Shown here piece after piece: positions 1 through 6,800 of a stretch of DNA of 7,890 bases. The translations under genes were made by a program, and so were the position numbers. The stretch covers positions 1 through 7,890 of the forward strand of contig JAQVQN010000098.1 of the NCBI GenBank assembly GCA_028701555.1. The letters run 5' to 3'. This DNA comes from Kiritimatiellia bacterium (GTDB lineage Bacteria > Verrucomicrobiota > Kiritimatiellia > RFP12 > UBA1067). The number at the start of each line of letters is the position of its first letter. Position 1 is the stretch's first letter. The notes beneath the pieces are model-generated. The model was given only the letters and a program-made list of their open reading frames with translations, was not told where the DNA came from and made no database searches.

Positions 1-2981
1 ACAACTTTGTACCCCATCCTTTCCAGCATGGCGCGCGTCAGCCGCAGCAAAGCCGCGTCATCCTCAACCACCAGCACCTTTTCGCCCCGGCCGGCACTGA
101 CGGATGCAGCGCTTTCCGCCTTGTCCGCCAATACCTTGCCCTCGGCCAACGGCAGATATATGCTGAAGGACGTGCCTCTGCCCAAAGTGCTTTCAACATT
201 GATGCACCCGTTGTTCTGGCTGACGACGCCGTCGACCGTGGCCAGACCCAGACCGGTACCCTTGCCCACCGCCTTGGTCGTGTAGAACGGCTCGAACAGA
301 TGCGCCTTGGTCTCTTCATCGATGCCGCTGCCGTTGTCCGAAACCAGCAGCATCACGAACTCACCGGCTAACGCGCCGACAAACTCCGTGCCCTTGAGCA
401 CAGTCCGCGCGGTCTTGATGACAATCGCGCCGACATCCCCGATGGCGTCCCGCGCGTTGACGCAAAGGTTTGTCAGTATCTGGCTGAGTTGCGCAGGGTC
501 AGCCTTGACCGTCATAGCCCCTGGCGCGGGAACCCAGTCAAGCTTGATGTTCTCGCCGACCAGGCGGCGCAGCATGCCGATCATTGACCCGACCGTTTCG
601 TTCATGTCCAGATTCTTTGGCACAATCACCTGCTTGCGGGCGAACGCCAGAAGCTGTTTGGTGATGCCGGAAGAGTGCATGGCAACATTGATTATCTCCT
701 GCAGCTCGACACGCAGCGGGTCGGCGGGGTCAAGGCTTTCGATCGCCAGTTCCGCGTTGCCCAGTATCGCCCCCAGCGTGTTGTTGAAATCGTGCGCCAC
801 GCCGCCGGCCAGCCGCCCCACCGACTCCATCTTCTGCGCGTGCCGCAGCTCGGCCTCCATTCTGAGATGCTCGGTAATGTCCCGCCGCACCGATACGAAA
901 CTCACTATGGAGCCATGATTGCCAAAGACCGGTGCGACCGCGATCGCCTCGGTGAACAAGGTGCCGTCCTTGCGCTTGTTGACAATCCTGTCGCGGAAAA
1001 CCTCCCCATTCAGAATCGTCGACCACATCCGTCCGTAATAGGCGGCGTCCTGCTTGCCGCTCTTGAGTATCCTGGGGCTCTGCCCGATGGTCTCATCCCG
1101 CCTGTAGCCGGTCACCGTCTCGAAAGCCCTGTTGACATAGGTGATCTTGCCGTTCGTGTCAGTCACAACCACGCTCTCGCTGCTCTGTTCGATGGCCGCG
1201 GCCAGCCGCGCCTGCTCGGCCTCGGCTTTTTTGCGCTCGGTCACGTCCTGCACCACCGTCGCGAAGCGCCCGGGCGCGACGCGGAAAGCCGAGACATAGA
1301 AATGCCTGCACAGCTCTCCGGAGTACTCCTCAAACCGCGTCGGCTCGCCCGTCAGGGCCACGTTCCCGAAGCGCTCGATCCAGCATCGTTCGGTCTGCGG
1401 CAGAACCTCCTGCACCGTCTTGCCCACAATCTCTTCAGAACTCAAACCGGTCATGCGCTCGAACGCCGGGTTAACGTTCAGGAACCGGTAGTCCACGGGC
1501 TTCCCGCCCGCGTCGCAGATGATCTCGTGCACGGCGAACCCGTCCAGCATCTCTTTGAACAGGATCCGGTAGTTATGCTCCAGCGTCTGGTCGCGGAACA
1601 CCAATACCACGCCGATGATCGCGCCGGTCTTGTCGCGGATCGGGGCTGCCGAGTCGGCTATGGGTTTCTCGCTGCCGTCCTTGGCGATCAGCACGGTATG
1701 GTTCGCTAACCCTACAATCACACCCTCGCGGAGCACCTTGTCAACCGGCGATTCCACCGTTTCGCGCGTCATTTCATTGACTATTCTGAACACTTCGCTC
1801 AATGGCTTGCCGCAGGCTTCGGCATCGCTCCATCCCGTAAGGCCCTCCGCCACGGGATTGAGCATCTGCACCCGCCCCTGGACATCCGCCACGACCACCG
1901 CGTCGCCGATGGCGTTGAGCGTGATGCGGCTGCGCTCTTCGCTGGCGTTCAGGCGCGCCTCGGAAGCGTACATCTCACGGTAATGGCGCTTCTGGTTGCA
2001 CTGCCATGCAAACTCGCCCGCTCCCGCCACCAGCAGCATTGCCAAAATCACTGCCGACAATATCAGCCGTCCGCGATAGCGCCAGGCCGAGTATACCTCC
2101 TCAGCGTCTTGCTTGGACACCATGCACCATGCTGAACCAGGGATCGGCAGCACGTATGACACCACCGGCACGCCACGGTAATCCGGCCCCTCGCAGATAC
2201 CCTGATAACCAAGCGCGCCCATCACTGCGGGTACCTCTGTGCAGTCTAACGGTATCTTAAGGTCGAAGGCGGCACCCGGATAGTGGCGCACATCGTTCAG
2301 GAACACCACATGTCCGTCCTCGCGCCGCGACAAGGTCGTTTCAGCCGTCTCGCTCGGAATCGGCCATCTTTTCAGCAGCGGATACAAGAAACTCTCGGCG
2401 TCACAGACCAGCACGAAGGCCCCCAGCGGCGCGGCATCGGGCTCGACACCCGCGAACACCGGTGCCACCACGCTGATGTGCGCATTCGTATATTGATCTT
2501 CCAGGTGCAAATCGCCCAGCACCGCCTTGCGGCTGAGGAAGGCTTCCCGCAGCATGTCCTTGTAAACTGCATGCCGTCCCTTCTCCTCCTGCAGGCTCAG
2601 CAGCTCGCTGCCTTCGGAATCAACCAGCAATATATCTTTGTAACCGTAATGCCGCTGCAGACCGCGCATTCTCTGCAGCAACGGTTCAGCCGTCGAGCCG
2701 CTTGGCCCGGACATGAAACTGGCGACGCTTGCGGAGATAAGCTGGTCTTCGGACAGCACCGCCCCGTGCGCCATACGCTCGGCCCGCCATTTAGCGATCT
2801 CATGCGACTTGAGTTCAGCTATAGCCTCAAGATTCTCAACCGCGCGGTTACGGAACATCTGCTTCTGGCTGGAGTAAAACCAAGTGCCGGCAAAAGCCGC
2901 AGCAGCCAGAAACGCCAGCGTTGCCAGCCCTGCCCACAGACGCGGCAAACATTTAACCCTAATAAAATTTAACATGCGCAT
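1..2981 (-). CDS. Hybrid sensor histidine kinase: extracytoplasmic sensor, three PAS, HisKA, HATPase, start of receiver (C-terminus cut by window edge)
   Basis: An uninterrupted minus-strand frame of 993 codons runs off the left edge, so the C-terminus is missing. Domain order: TM1 at about residues 15-36; an extracytoplasmic region of about 270 residues, probably Cache-like, opening with the juxtamembrane run ELKSHEIAKWRAERM; TM2 at about 306-326; PAS1 about 350-465; PAS2 about 473-586 (weaker), ending in DVTERKKAE; PAS3 about 593-700, ending in RRDITEH. HisKA follows with phospho-acceptor His730 in GGVAHDFNN. The HATPase has its N box at Asn842 (NLCVNARDA), DNGSG at 882-886, FEPFYTTK, and GKGTGLG at 906-912. 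A receiver domain begins near 967 (EKVLVVEDD, acidic residues 973-975); its phospho-acceptor Asp lies outside the window. It should autophosphorylate at His730 and pass phosphate to the receiver. Start chosen at ATG 2981: AAGGA (2991-2995) lies 9 nt upstream. In-frame ATGs at 3008, 3026 and 2975 are alternatives. It lies 116 bp downstream of the glutamate symporter gene on the same strand. The ligand is unknown. Confidence 0.93.
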   Translation of the reverse strand, partial: MRMLNFIRVKCLPRLWAGLATLAFLAAAAFAGTWFYSSQKQMFRNRAVENLEAIAELKSHEIAKWRAERMAHGAVLSEDQLISASVASFMSGPSGSTAEPLLQRMRGLQRHYGYKDILLVDSEGSELLSLQEEKGRHAVYKDMLREAFLSRKAVLGDLHLEDQYTNAHISVVAPVFAGVEPDAAPLGAFVLVCDAESFLYPLLKRWPIPSETAETTLSRREDGHVVFLNDVRHYPGAAFDLKIPLDCTEVPAVMGALGYQGICEGPDYRGVPVVSYVLPIPGSAWCMVSKQDAEEVYSAWRYRGRLILSAVILAMLLVAGAGEFAWQCNQKRHYREMYASEARLNASEERSRITLNAIGDAVVVADVQGRVQMLNPVAEGLTGWSDAEACGKPLSEVFRIVNEMTRETVESPVDKVLREGVIVGLANHTVLIAKDGSEKPIADSAAPIRDKTGAIIGVVLVFRDQTLEHNYRILFKEMLDGFAVHEIICDAGGKPVDYRFLNVNPAFERMTGLSSEEIVGKTVQEVLPQTERCWIERFGNVALTGEPTRFEEYSGELCRHFYVSAFRVAPGRFATVVQDVTERKKAEAEQARLAAAIEQSSESVVVTDTNGKITYVNRAFETVTGYRRDETIGQSPRILKSGKQDAAYYGRMWSTILNGEVFRDRIVNKRKDGTLFTEAIAVAPVFGNHGSIVSFVSVRRDITEHLRMEAELRHAQKMESVGRLAGGVAHDFNNTLGAILGNAELAIESLDPADPLRVELQEIINVAMHSSGITKQLLAFARKQVIVPKNLDMNETVGSMIGMLRRLVGENIKLDWVPAPGAMTVKADPAQLSQILTNLCVNARDAIGDVGAIVIKTARTVLKGTEFVGALAGEFVMLLVSDNGSGIDEETKAHLFEPFYTTKAVGKGTGLGLATVDGVVSQNNGCINVESTLGRGTSFSIYLPLAEGKVLADKAESAASVSAGRGEKVLVVEDDAALLRLTRAMLERMGYKV

Positions 2982-2990
2982 TAATGTACA

Positions 2991-2995
2991 TCCTT
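2991..2995 (-). promoter_or_regulatory. Ribosome binding site deciding the sensor kinase start
   Basis: On the minus strand AAGGA lies 9 nt before ATG 2981. The upstream in-frame ATGs at 3008 and 3026 were not preferred, because starting there would add a short polar stretch before TM1. The 116 bp between the kinase and the symporter gene also contains the perfect palindromes AAGCGCTT (3010-3017) and ATGCATGCAT (3025-3034). I see no convincing sigma70 promoter or T-tailed terminator there, so read-through from the symporter gene is plausible. Confidence 0.6.
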
Positions 2996-3097
2996 GTCCA
3001 AAAAGCATCAAGCGCTTAAACGGCATGCATGCATTACTCGCCGCATCTCAATCTTCTCTAGCCCCCTAACTTAATGCGGGCATTGCCTTGCGGCAGG

Positions 3098-4378
3098 CTA
3101 CTTGCCTATCAGATTAAGGAACACCATGATATTGACCGCGTTGACCAGGTCGATCAGGAAGGTTCCCGTGATCGGCACCACTAGAAACGCCCGCTCGGCC
3201 GGACCGTAATGTTCAGTCAGGGTCTTCATGTTCGCGATGGCATTTGGCATGGCCCCTAAACCGAAGCCACACTGCCCCGCTGACATCACCGCCGCGTCGT
3301 AGTCGCCGCCCATCACGCGGAAGGTCACAAACCGGGCGAACACCGCTATCAACGTCACTTGCGCCGCGAGTATCAGCAGCATCGAGCGCGCCACCGCTCC
3401 CAGCTCGATCAGATTCAGGCTCATCATCGCCACCGACAGGAAAACCCCCAGCGTCACACCTGAAATTTTCTCGACCGTCCGGGTACGTATAATGTCCTTG
3501 TGGAAGTATTCAGCGACATTGCGCACCACCACCCCCAGAAACAACGCACCCATGTAAACCGGAAAGACCACCCCGATTTTTTGCACCCCAAGGCTGATCC
3601 ACGCCCCAGCCTTGACACATAACAGCACTGCCAACAGATGCCGCCAGAACCCGCTGCCACGCTCGGCCAGTTTTAGGATGTCAGGCACGATGCCGGTCGC
3701 GTGCGAGGATTTAGAAACCACCGGATGCCAGTCGTTCTCGGACGATCTCAGCCGCCTGCTGCGGATCAGCGCACCGCCAACCGGACCGCCCAGCAAACCA
3801 CCCGCGACCACCCCGAAGGTCGCGGACGCCGCGCCGATCACCGCCGCGCCCGCCAGCCCGGCTGTCTCAAACTCCGGCGCGAACCCCATCATGGTACCGT
3901 GGCCGCCGGTCAACGCCACGCTGCCGCACATCAGCCCCAGCAGACGCGACTCGCCCAATAGCGCGGCCAGACCGGATCCAACCAGATTCTGCGACACCGC
4001 CAGCAGTACCGCCAACCCCAGAAACAACAGCACCTGCACACTGCCGCGCTTAATCAGTGACCAACTGGCGTTCAGCCCGATACAGGCGAAAAACGCCACC
4101 AGAAAGGGCATGTTCACGTTCTTGACCGGTGCCTGAACCCACTCCGGTTCCGCGCACACCAGCCACGTCCACCAGACAGCCGTCACGTCGGTCTGGAAAC
4201 TAACGCCGGACGCGCTGTTAAGATTGACTGCCAGAACAGCCAGCGCCACGGTCAAACCACCCGCCACCGGCGCCGGAATGTTGAACCGGTCCAGCCACCA
4301 GATCTTCTTCACCAGCCACTCGCCCGCCAAAAGCACCGGCACCGCCAGCAAAACCGCTATCCACGGAGAAAATACCAT
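3098..4378 (-). CDS. gltS: Sodium/glutamate symporter, GltS family
   Basis: This 426-residue, strongly hydrophobic integral membrane protein matches the GltS family (ESS; Na+-coupled glutamate uptake across the inner membrane). Family landmarks are IPAPVAGGL near residue 34, PFLVAFFACIGLNA near 91, the first-repeat motif GGHGT at 158-162, ATFGVVAGGLLGGPV near 186, and the second-repeat motif YDAAVMSAGQCGFGLGAMP at 360-378, then the C-terminal signature FLVVPITGTFLIDLVNA. The two glycine-rich motifs are the inverted-repeat reentrant elements of the family. It is about 25 residues longer than E. coli GltS (401); most of the excess is a Trp-rich insertion at about residues 65-90 between TM2 and TM3. 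The start is ATG 4378. An AAGGAG (4382-4387) sits only 3 nt upstream, an unusually short spacing, but no better start is visible. The likely promoter is at 4421-4450, and the sensor kinase gene follows on the same strand. Substrate specificity is inferred from family membership. Confidence 0.93.
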   Translation of the reverse strand: MVFSPWIAVLLAVPVLLAGEWLVKKIWWLDRFNIPAPVAGGLTVALAVLAVNLNSASGVSFQTDVTAVWWTWLVCAEPEWVQAPVKNVNMPFLVAFFACIGLNASWSLIKRGSVQVLLFLGLAVLLAVSQNLVGSGLAALLGESRLLGLMCGSVALTGGHGTMMGFAPEFETAGLAGAAVIGAASATFGVVAGGLLGGPVGGALIRSRRLRSSENDWHPVVSKSSHATGIVPDILKLAERGSGFWRHLLAVLLCVKAGAWISLGVQKIGVVFPVYMGALFLGVVVRNVAEYFHKDIIRTRTVEKISGVTLGVFLSVAMMSLNLIELGAVARSMLLILAAQVTLIAVFARFVTFRVMGGDYDAAVMSAGQCGFGLGAMPNAIANMKTLTEHYGPAERAFLVVPITGTFLIDLVNAVNIMVFLNLIGK

Positions 4379-4420
4379 CAGCTCCTTAAGCCTCGATCTT
4401 TTTCTTGTACTAAAGTTATT

Positions 4421-4450
4421 AGTATAAAACTATTTCAACTCGGTCTTCAA
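4421..4450 (-). promoter_or_regulatory. Candidate sigma70 promoter for gltS
   Basis: Read on the minus strand, a -35 box TTGAAG (4445-4450) and a -10 box TATACT (4421-4426) are separated by 18 nt. They match the consensus at 4/6 and 5/6 positions. Transcription would start near 4414, leaving a leader of about 35 nt. A direct repeat GAGTTGAA (4434-4441 and 4446-4453) overlaps the -35 box with a 12-bp period and could be a regulator site. The promoter call is inferred from consensus only. Confidence 0.45.
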
Positions 4451-4474
4451 CTCAAGACTCCCTAGTCTCGGCAA

Positions 4475-4612
4475 TTCTAATTTTGCTGGGTTGCATTGCA
4501 GTAGCAGCGGCGTCCCCGCCGCTTTATCAGGTATTTCATGCGGCGAGGACGCCGCATCTACTAATCAAACCACACTTCCTCACCAAAATTAGAAAATTAG
4601 AACTGCTGGGTT
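4475..4612. repeat. Nested inverted-repeat element (MITE- or REP-like) between divergent promoters
   Basis: The core is a pair of 22-nt arms in inverted orientation, 4501-4522 and 4540-4561, that match at 19 of 22 positions. Each arm starts with GTAG on its own outer side and contains its own palindrome of the form GCGGCG-4nt-CGCCGC, so the unit can fold as one long hairpin or two short ones. The core is enclosed by a perfect 11-bp inverted repeat, TTCTAATTTTG (4475-4485) and CAAAATTAGAA (4584-4594). AATTAGAA is tandemly duplicated at 4587-4602, and TGCTGGGTT occurs directly repeated at 4484-4492 and 4604-4612. No ORF of note is inside. The arrangement resembles a short non-autonomous mobile or extragenic palindromic element; mobility is inferred, not shown. 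It lies between the two divergent promoter candidates without touching either. Confidence 0.7.
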
Positions 4613-4625
4613 CGGCCAGCGACGC

Positions 4626-4655
4626 TTGCGTCTCACACATGTTTTCTGTCATAAT
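4626..4655 (+). promoter_or_regulatory. Candidate extended -10 promoter for the sugar isomerase-like gene
   Basis: A -35-like TTGCGT (4626-4631) is followed after 18 nt by CATAAT (4650-4655), preceded by TGT to give an extended -10 (TGTCATAAT, 4647-4655). Transcription would start near 4662, giving a leader of about 50 nt. This argues against translation starting at the in-frame codon at 4661. Consensus-based inference. Confidence 0.45.
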
Positions 4656-4697
4656 CAATCTTGCTTTTACAACAGCGCCGGGCACACCCCGACAAGC

Positions 4698-4706
4698 AGG
4701 AAAGGA
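4698..4706 (+). promoter_or_regulatory. Ribosome binding site deciding the sugar isomerase-like start
   Basis: AGGAAAGGA ends 8 nt before ATG 4715. It fixes the start at the residue that places a twin-arginine motif at positions 5-11. An upstream in-frame start at 4661 would put 18 unrelated residues in front of that motif. Confidence 0.75.
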
Positions 4707-4714
4707 TCATTCTA

Positions 4715-5569
4715 ATGCAGAACTTCTCACGACGTGATTTTATCAAGGCCAGTGCAGCCGGATTGGCTGCCGCAACAATGTCGCCTTACGCTCAAGCCGG
4801 TGCCATGATCGGCAAGTCCGCCAAGCCCAAGGTTGGCGTTCAGCTCTATTCCGTGCGCGAACTTTGTAAAGAAGACCTGATCGGCACACTGAAGTCCATC
4901 AAAGAGATCGGCTATGCCGGCGTGGAATTCGCCGGATACTACGGCAAGAGCGCTAAAGAGCTGCGGCAGATACTGGATGATCTCGGACTGCTCGCCTGCG
5001 GCACACATACCGGCCTGGCCACGATTGGCCCCGACCAGATCGCCGCGACCATTGAATTCAACCAGGAGCTGGGCAACAAATATCTTATGGTTCCCGGAAT
5101 GAACGGGCCGGACGCGCAAAAGTGGATCGAGTTTGCCCAATCCTTTTCCAAAGCCGCGGAAACCGCCAAAAAGGACGGCATGTATGTCGGCTATCACAAC
5201 CACCAGCATGAGTTCAAAGACAAGTTCGACGGGAAACGCAAGTGGGAGATCTTTTTCGACAACGCCTCGCCTGATGTGTGCCAGCAGTTGGACGTCGGGC
5301 ATGTGGTTTCCGCAGGCGAAGACCCAGTCTACTGGCTTAAAAAATACCCCGGCCGCTCACGCACGCTGCACACCAAAGAGATTTACCCCGGCCCAGGCAT
5401 CCTTGGCCAGGTCCCGGAAGGCAAGACCGGCGTGGACTGGCCCGCAGTGTTTGCCGCAGCCGAGGCCGATGTCACCGAGTGGTATATCGTCGAGACAGAG
5501 GCCGACCCCAAGTCCATCGAGAACGTTCGCGGCTGCTTCGAGTTCCTCAAAGCCAAAGGCCGCGCCTGA
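4715..5569 (+). CDS. Tat-exported sugar phosphate isomerase/epimerase-like TIM-barrel protein
   Basis: This 284-residue protein belongs to the xylose isomerase-like TIM-barrel (AP endonuclease family 2) superfamily. It opens with a twin-arginine signal, SRRDFIK at residues 5-11, a hydrophobic Ala-rich segment, and a probable cleavage site after AQA (residue 28), so it should be exported folded to the periplasm. Barrel landmarks are VQLYSVRE (42-49), GYAGVEFAGYYG (66-77), THTG (97-100), GYHNHQHEF (159-167), QLDVGH (191-196), TLHTKE (217-222), GVDW (239-242) and IVETE (258-262). The likely metal/catalytic positions are among Glu71, His163, Asp193, His196, His219 and Glu260. Family members isomerise or epimerise sugars, and some act on 3-keto sugars; the actual substrate here cannot be read from the sequence. 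It stands alone on the plus strand with its own promoter and RBS, converging on asd. A DUF1080 lipoprotein gene 1.2 kb away suggests a shared role in envelope carbohydrate processing (inference). Confidence 0.88.
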   Translation: MQNFSRRDFIKASAAGLAAATMSPYAQAGAMIGKSAKPKVGVQLYSVRELCKEDLIGTLKSIKEIGYAGVEFAGYYGKSAKELRQILDDLGLLACGTHTGLATIGPDQIAATIEFNQELGNKYLMVPGMNGPDAQKWIEFAQSFSKAAETAKKDGMYVGYHNHQHEFKDKFDGKRKWEIFFDNASPDVCQQLDVGHVVSAGEDPVYWLKKYPGRSRTLHTKEIYPGPGILGQVPEGKTGVDWPAVFAAAEADVTEWYIVETEADPKSIENVRGCFEFLKAKGRA

Positions 5570-5574
5570 AAATC

Positions 5575-5624
5575 GACGCGCGCGCCATGTGGCAGCATAG
5601 CTGAATCGCCTCATGGCGCGCGTC
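5575..5624. terminator. Stem-loop between convergent genes, possible bidirectional terminator
   Basis: An 11-bp perfect, very GC-rich stem pairs 5579-5589 with 5612-5622 (CGCGCGCCATG against its complement) around a 22-nt loop. The loop can extend the structure with GGC/GCC (5591-5593 with 5608-5610) and AGC-ATA-GCT (5594-5602). It begins 5 nt after the stop of the sugar isomerase-like gene and ends 42 nt before the end of asd. No T-tract follows on either strand, so it is not a canonical intrinsic terminator; it may stabilise or end both convergent transcripts. Confidence 0.5.
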
Positions 5625-5666
5625 AAGTCCCGCGGTCATCTTAAATCTGGACAAACGTTAGCCTGA

Positions 5667-6683
5667 TCAGATCAGGCCACGACGGATCATGGTCTCGGCG
5701 ATCTGCACGGCGTTCTGCGCCGCGCCTTTGCGGATGTTGTCTCCGCAACACCACAGCGCGAGACCGTTCTCGACGCTGGGGTCCACACGGATACGGCCGA
5801 CATTGACAACATCCCCACCACCAGTGAAAAGCGGCATCGGGTAGCGTCCAGCGGACAGTTCGTCAATCACCGCCACGCCTTCGCTGGCAGCCAGAATCGA
5901 ACGCGCCTCTTCAGGCGTGAGCGGCTGACGGAAAGAGGCGTGGACCGCCACCGAATGCGCGTAGAAAACCGGCACCCGCACACATGTCGAGGCGATCCTG
6001 AGGCCGGGACATCCGAGGATCTTGCGCGACTCGAACGTCAACTTGGCCTCTTCGCTGGTGAAGCCGGGCATCTCTTTTTTCTCGCCGCCTATCTGCGGCA
6101 GAACGTTCAGCGCGATCTGGTGCGGATATGCCTTGACCTCCATAGCCGAGCCTGTAGCATAGGAACGCATCTGCTGCTCCAACTCTTCAATCGCCGATCG
6201 CCCGGTGCCGCTGACCGACTGAAAAGTCACAGCCGTCATATGCTCGATATGCGCCTTCTTGTGCAACGGCGCTATGCCCATCAGCGTTATGATCGTGCTG
6301 CAGTTGGGGTTGGCAATAAATCCCTGGTGTTGGTCCAGCGCCTCTGGATTGATCTCAGGGATCACCAGCGGCACACGCTCATCCATGCGGTAGTCATCGC
6401 CGTTGTCGATAACCACGCAGCCGCGCTTGACCGCCTCCCAGCCGAACAGCTTAGACGCGCCTTTCGAACCTTCCGTTCCGGCGAATAGCACGATGTCCAA
6501 ACCGTCGAAAGCCTCCGGCTTGGCCTCCAGCACATGAAAAGTCTCGCCCGCCACTTCCTCGTCACGCTCACGCGTGGCCAAAATGCGTATCTCGCTGGCC
6601 GGGAACTGGCGCTGACGCAGAACTTTGACCATCTCCGTGCCAACCGCACCGATCCCAACCAAACCTACCTTATACTGTTTCAT
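5667..6683 (-). CDS. asd: Aspartate-semialdehyde dehydrogenase
   Basis: The 338-residue product catalyses NADPH-dependent reductive dephosphorylation of aspartyl-4-phosphate to aspartate semialdehyde, the branch point toward lysine/diaminopimelate, threonine and methionine, in the cytoplasm. Visible features are the nucleotide-binding GIGAVG at residues 10-15, the segment FAGTEGSKGASKLF near 67-80, the catalytic cysteine Cys128 in NPNCSTI, SVSGTGRSAIEEL at 156-168, and the catalytic histidine His243 in ASTCVRVPVFYAHS. The length and the wording around Cys128 and His243 fit the shorter subfamily found in Gram-positives, archaea and many other bacteria rather than E. coli Asd. The start is ATG 6683, with AGGAGG at 6693-6698 nine nt upstream. 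An in-frame start at 6722 would add 13 basic residues before the Rossmann fold and lies too close to the promoter at 6722-6749. No lysC, dapA or hom gene is nearby, so it appears to be a single-gene unit. Confidence 0.96.
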   Translation of the reverse strand: MKQYKVGLVGIGAVGTEMVKVLRQRQFPASEIRILATRERDEEVAGETFHVLEAKPEAFDGLDIVLFAGTEGSKGASKLFGWEAVKRGCVVIDNGDDYRMDERVPLVIPEINPEALDQHQGFIANPNCSTIITLMGIAPLHKKAHIEHMTAVTFQSVSGTGRSAIEELEQQMRSYATGSAMEVKAYPHQIALNVLPQIGGEKKEMPGFTSEEAKLTFESRKILGCPGLRIASTCVRVPVFYAHSVAVHASFRQPLTPEEARSILAASEGVAVIDELSAGRYPMPLFTGGGDVVNVGRIRVDPSVENGLALWCCGDNIRKGAAQNAVQIAETMIRRGLI

Positions 6684-6692
6684 CCGACCAAT

Positions 6693-6698
6693 CCTCCT
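6693..6698 (-). promoter_or_regulatory. Ribosome binding site deciding the asd start
   Basis: On the minus strand AGGAGG lies 9 nt before ATG 6683. It rules against the longer start at 6722, which has no comparable site. Confidence 0.75.
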
Positions 6699-6721
6699 GA
6701 TAGCTTTCAAAAAGGCGCGCA

Positions 6722-6749
6722 ATCATACCAAAAAAGCCAGTCACCGCAA
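6722..6749 (-). promoter_or_regulatory. Candidate extended -10 promoter for asd
   Basis: Read on the minus strand, TTGCGG (6744-6749) and TATGAT (6722-6727) are 16 nt apart, and TGG directly precedes the -10 (6728-6730), giving an extended -10. The match is 3/6 at -35 and 5/6 at -10. Transcription would start near 6715, leaving a leader of about 30 nt. It suggests asd can be expressed separately from the DUF1080 gene upstream. Consensus-based inference. Confidence 0.45.
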
Positions 6750-6800
6750 TAATCGATCTTTGAGACTCTTGCAAAAACCTGATGTTTGGCCTGAACTCTT

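Noticed and set aside
675..1709. Long plus-strand open frame (344 codons), and another at 307-918
   Set aside because: They lie antisense to a continuous, well-recognised histidine kinase frame and show no family resemblance; GC-rich codon bias opens such frames by chance.
3068..3097. Possible terminator downstream of gltS
   Set aside because: Only a stem of about 4 bp (TGCC/GGCA) is present, with no T-tract.
3612..4136. Plus-strand open frame of 174 codons
   Set aside because: Antisense to GltS, whose motifs cover the region; the product is low-complexity Pro/Ser/Ala-rich, with no domain.
4661..4714. Longer N-terminus for the sugar isomerase-like protein
   Set aside because: It lacks an RBS, coincides with the predicted transcription start, and would bury the twin-arginine motif behind 18 extra residues.
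4727..5302. Minus-strand open frame of 191 codons
   Set aside because: Antisense to the Tat-signal isomerase-like gene, which has a clear RBS, signal peptide and family motifs.
5612..5625. 14-nt identity (CATGGCGCGCGTCA) with 27-40 in the kinase gene
   Set aside because: One copy is coding and the other is a hairpin arm; in GC-rich DNA a single 14-nt match in this length is close to chance and has no supporting context.
5940..6488. Plus-strand open frame of 182 codons
   Set aside because: Antisense to asd, whose catalytic Cys and His motifs lie in the opposite strand.
6684..6722. Longer N-terminus for Asd
   Set aside because: Adds 13 basic residues before the Rossmann fold; the AGGAGG at 6693-6698 points to ATG 6683.
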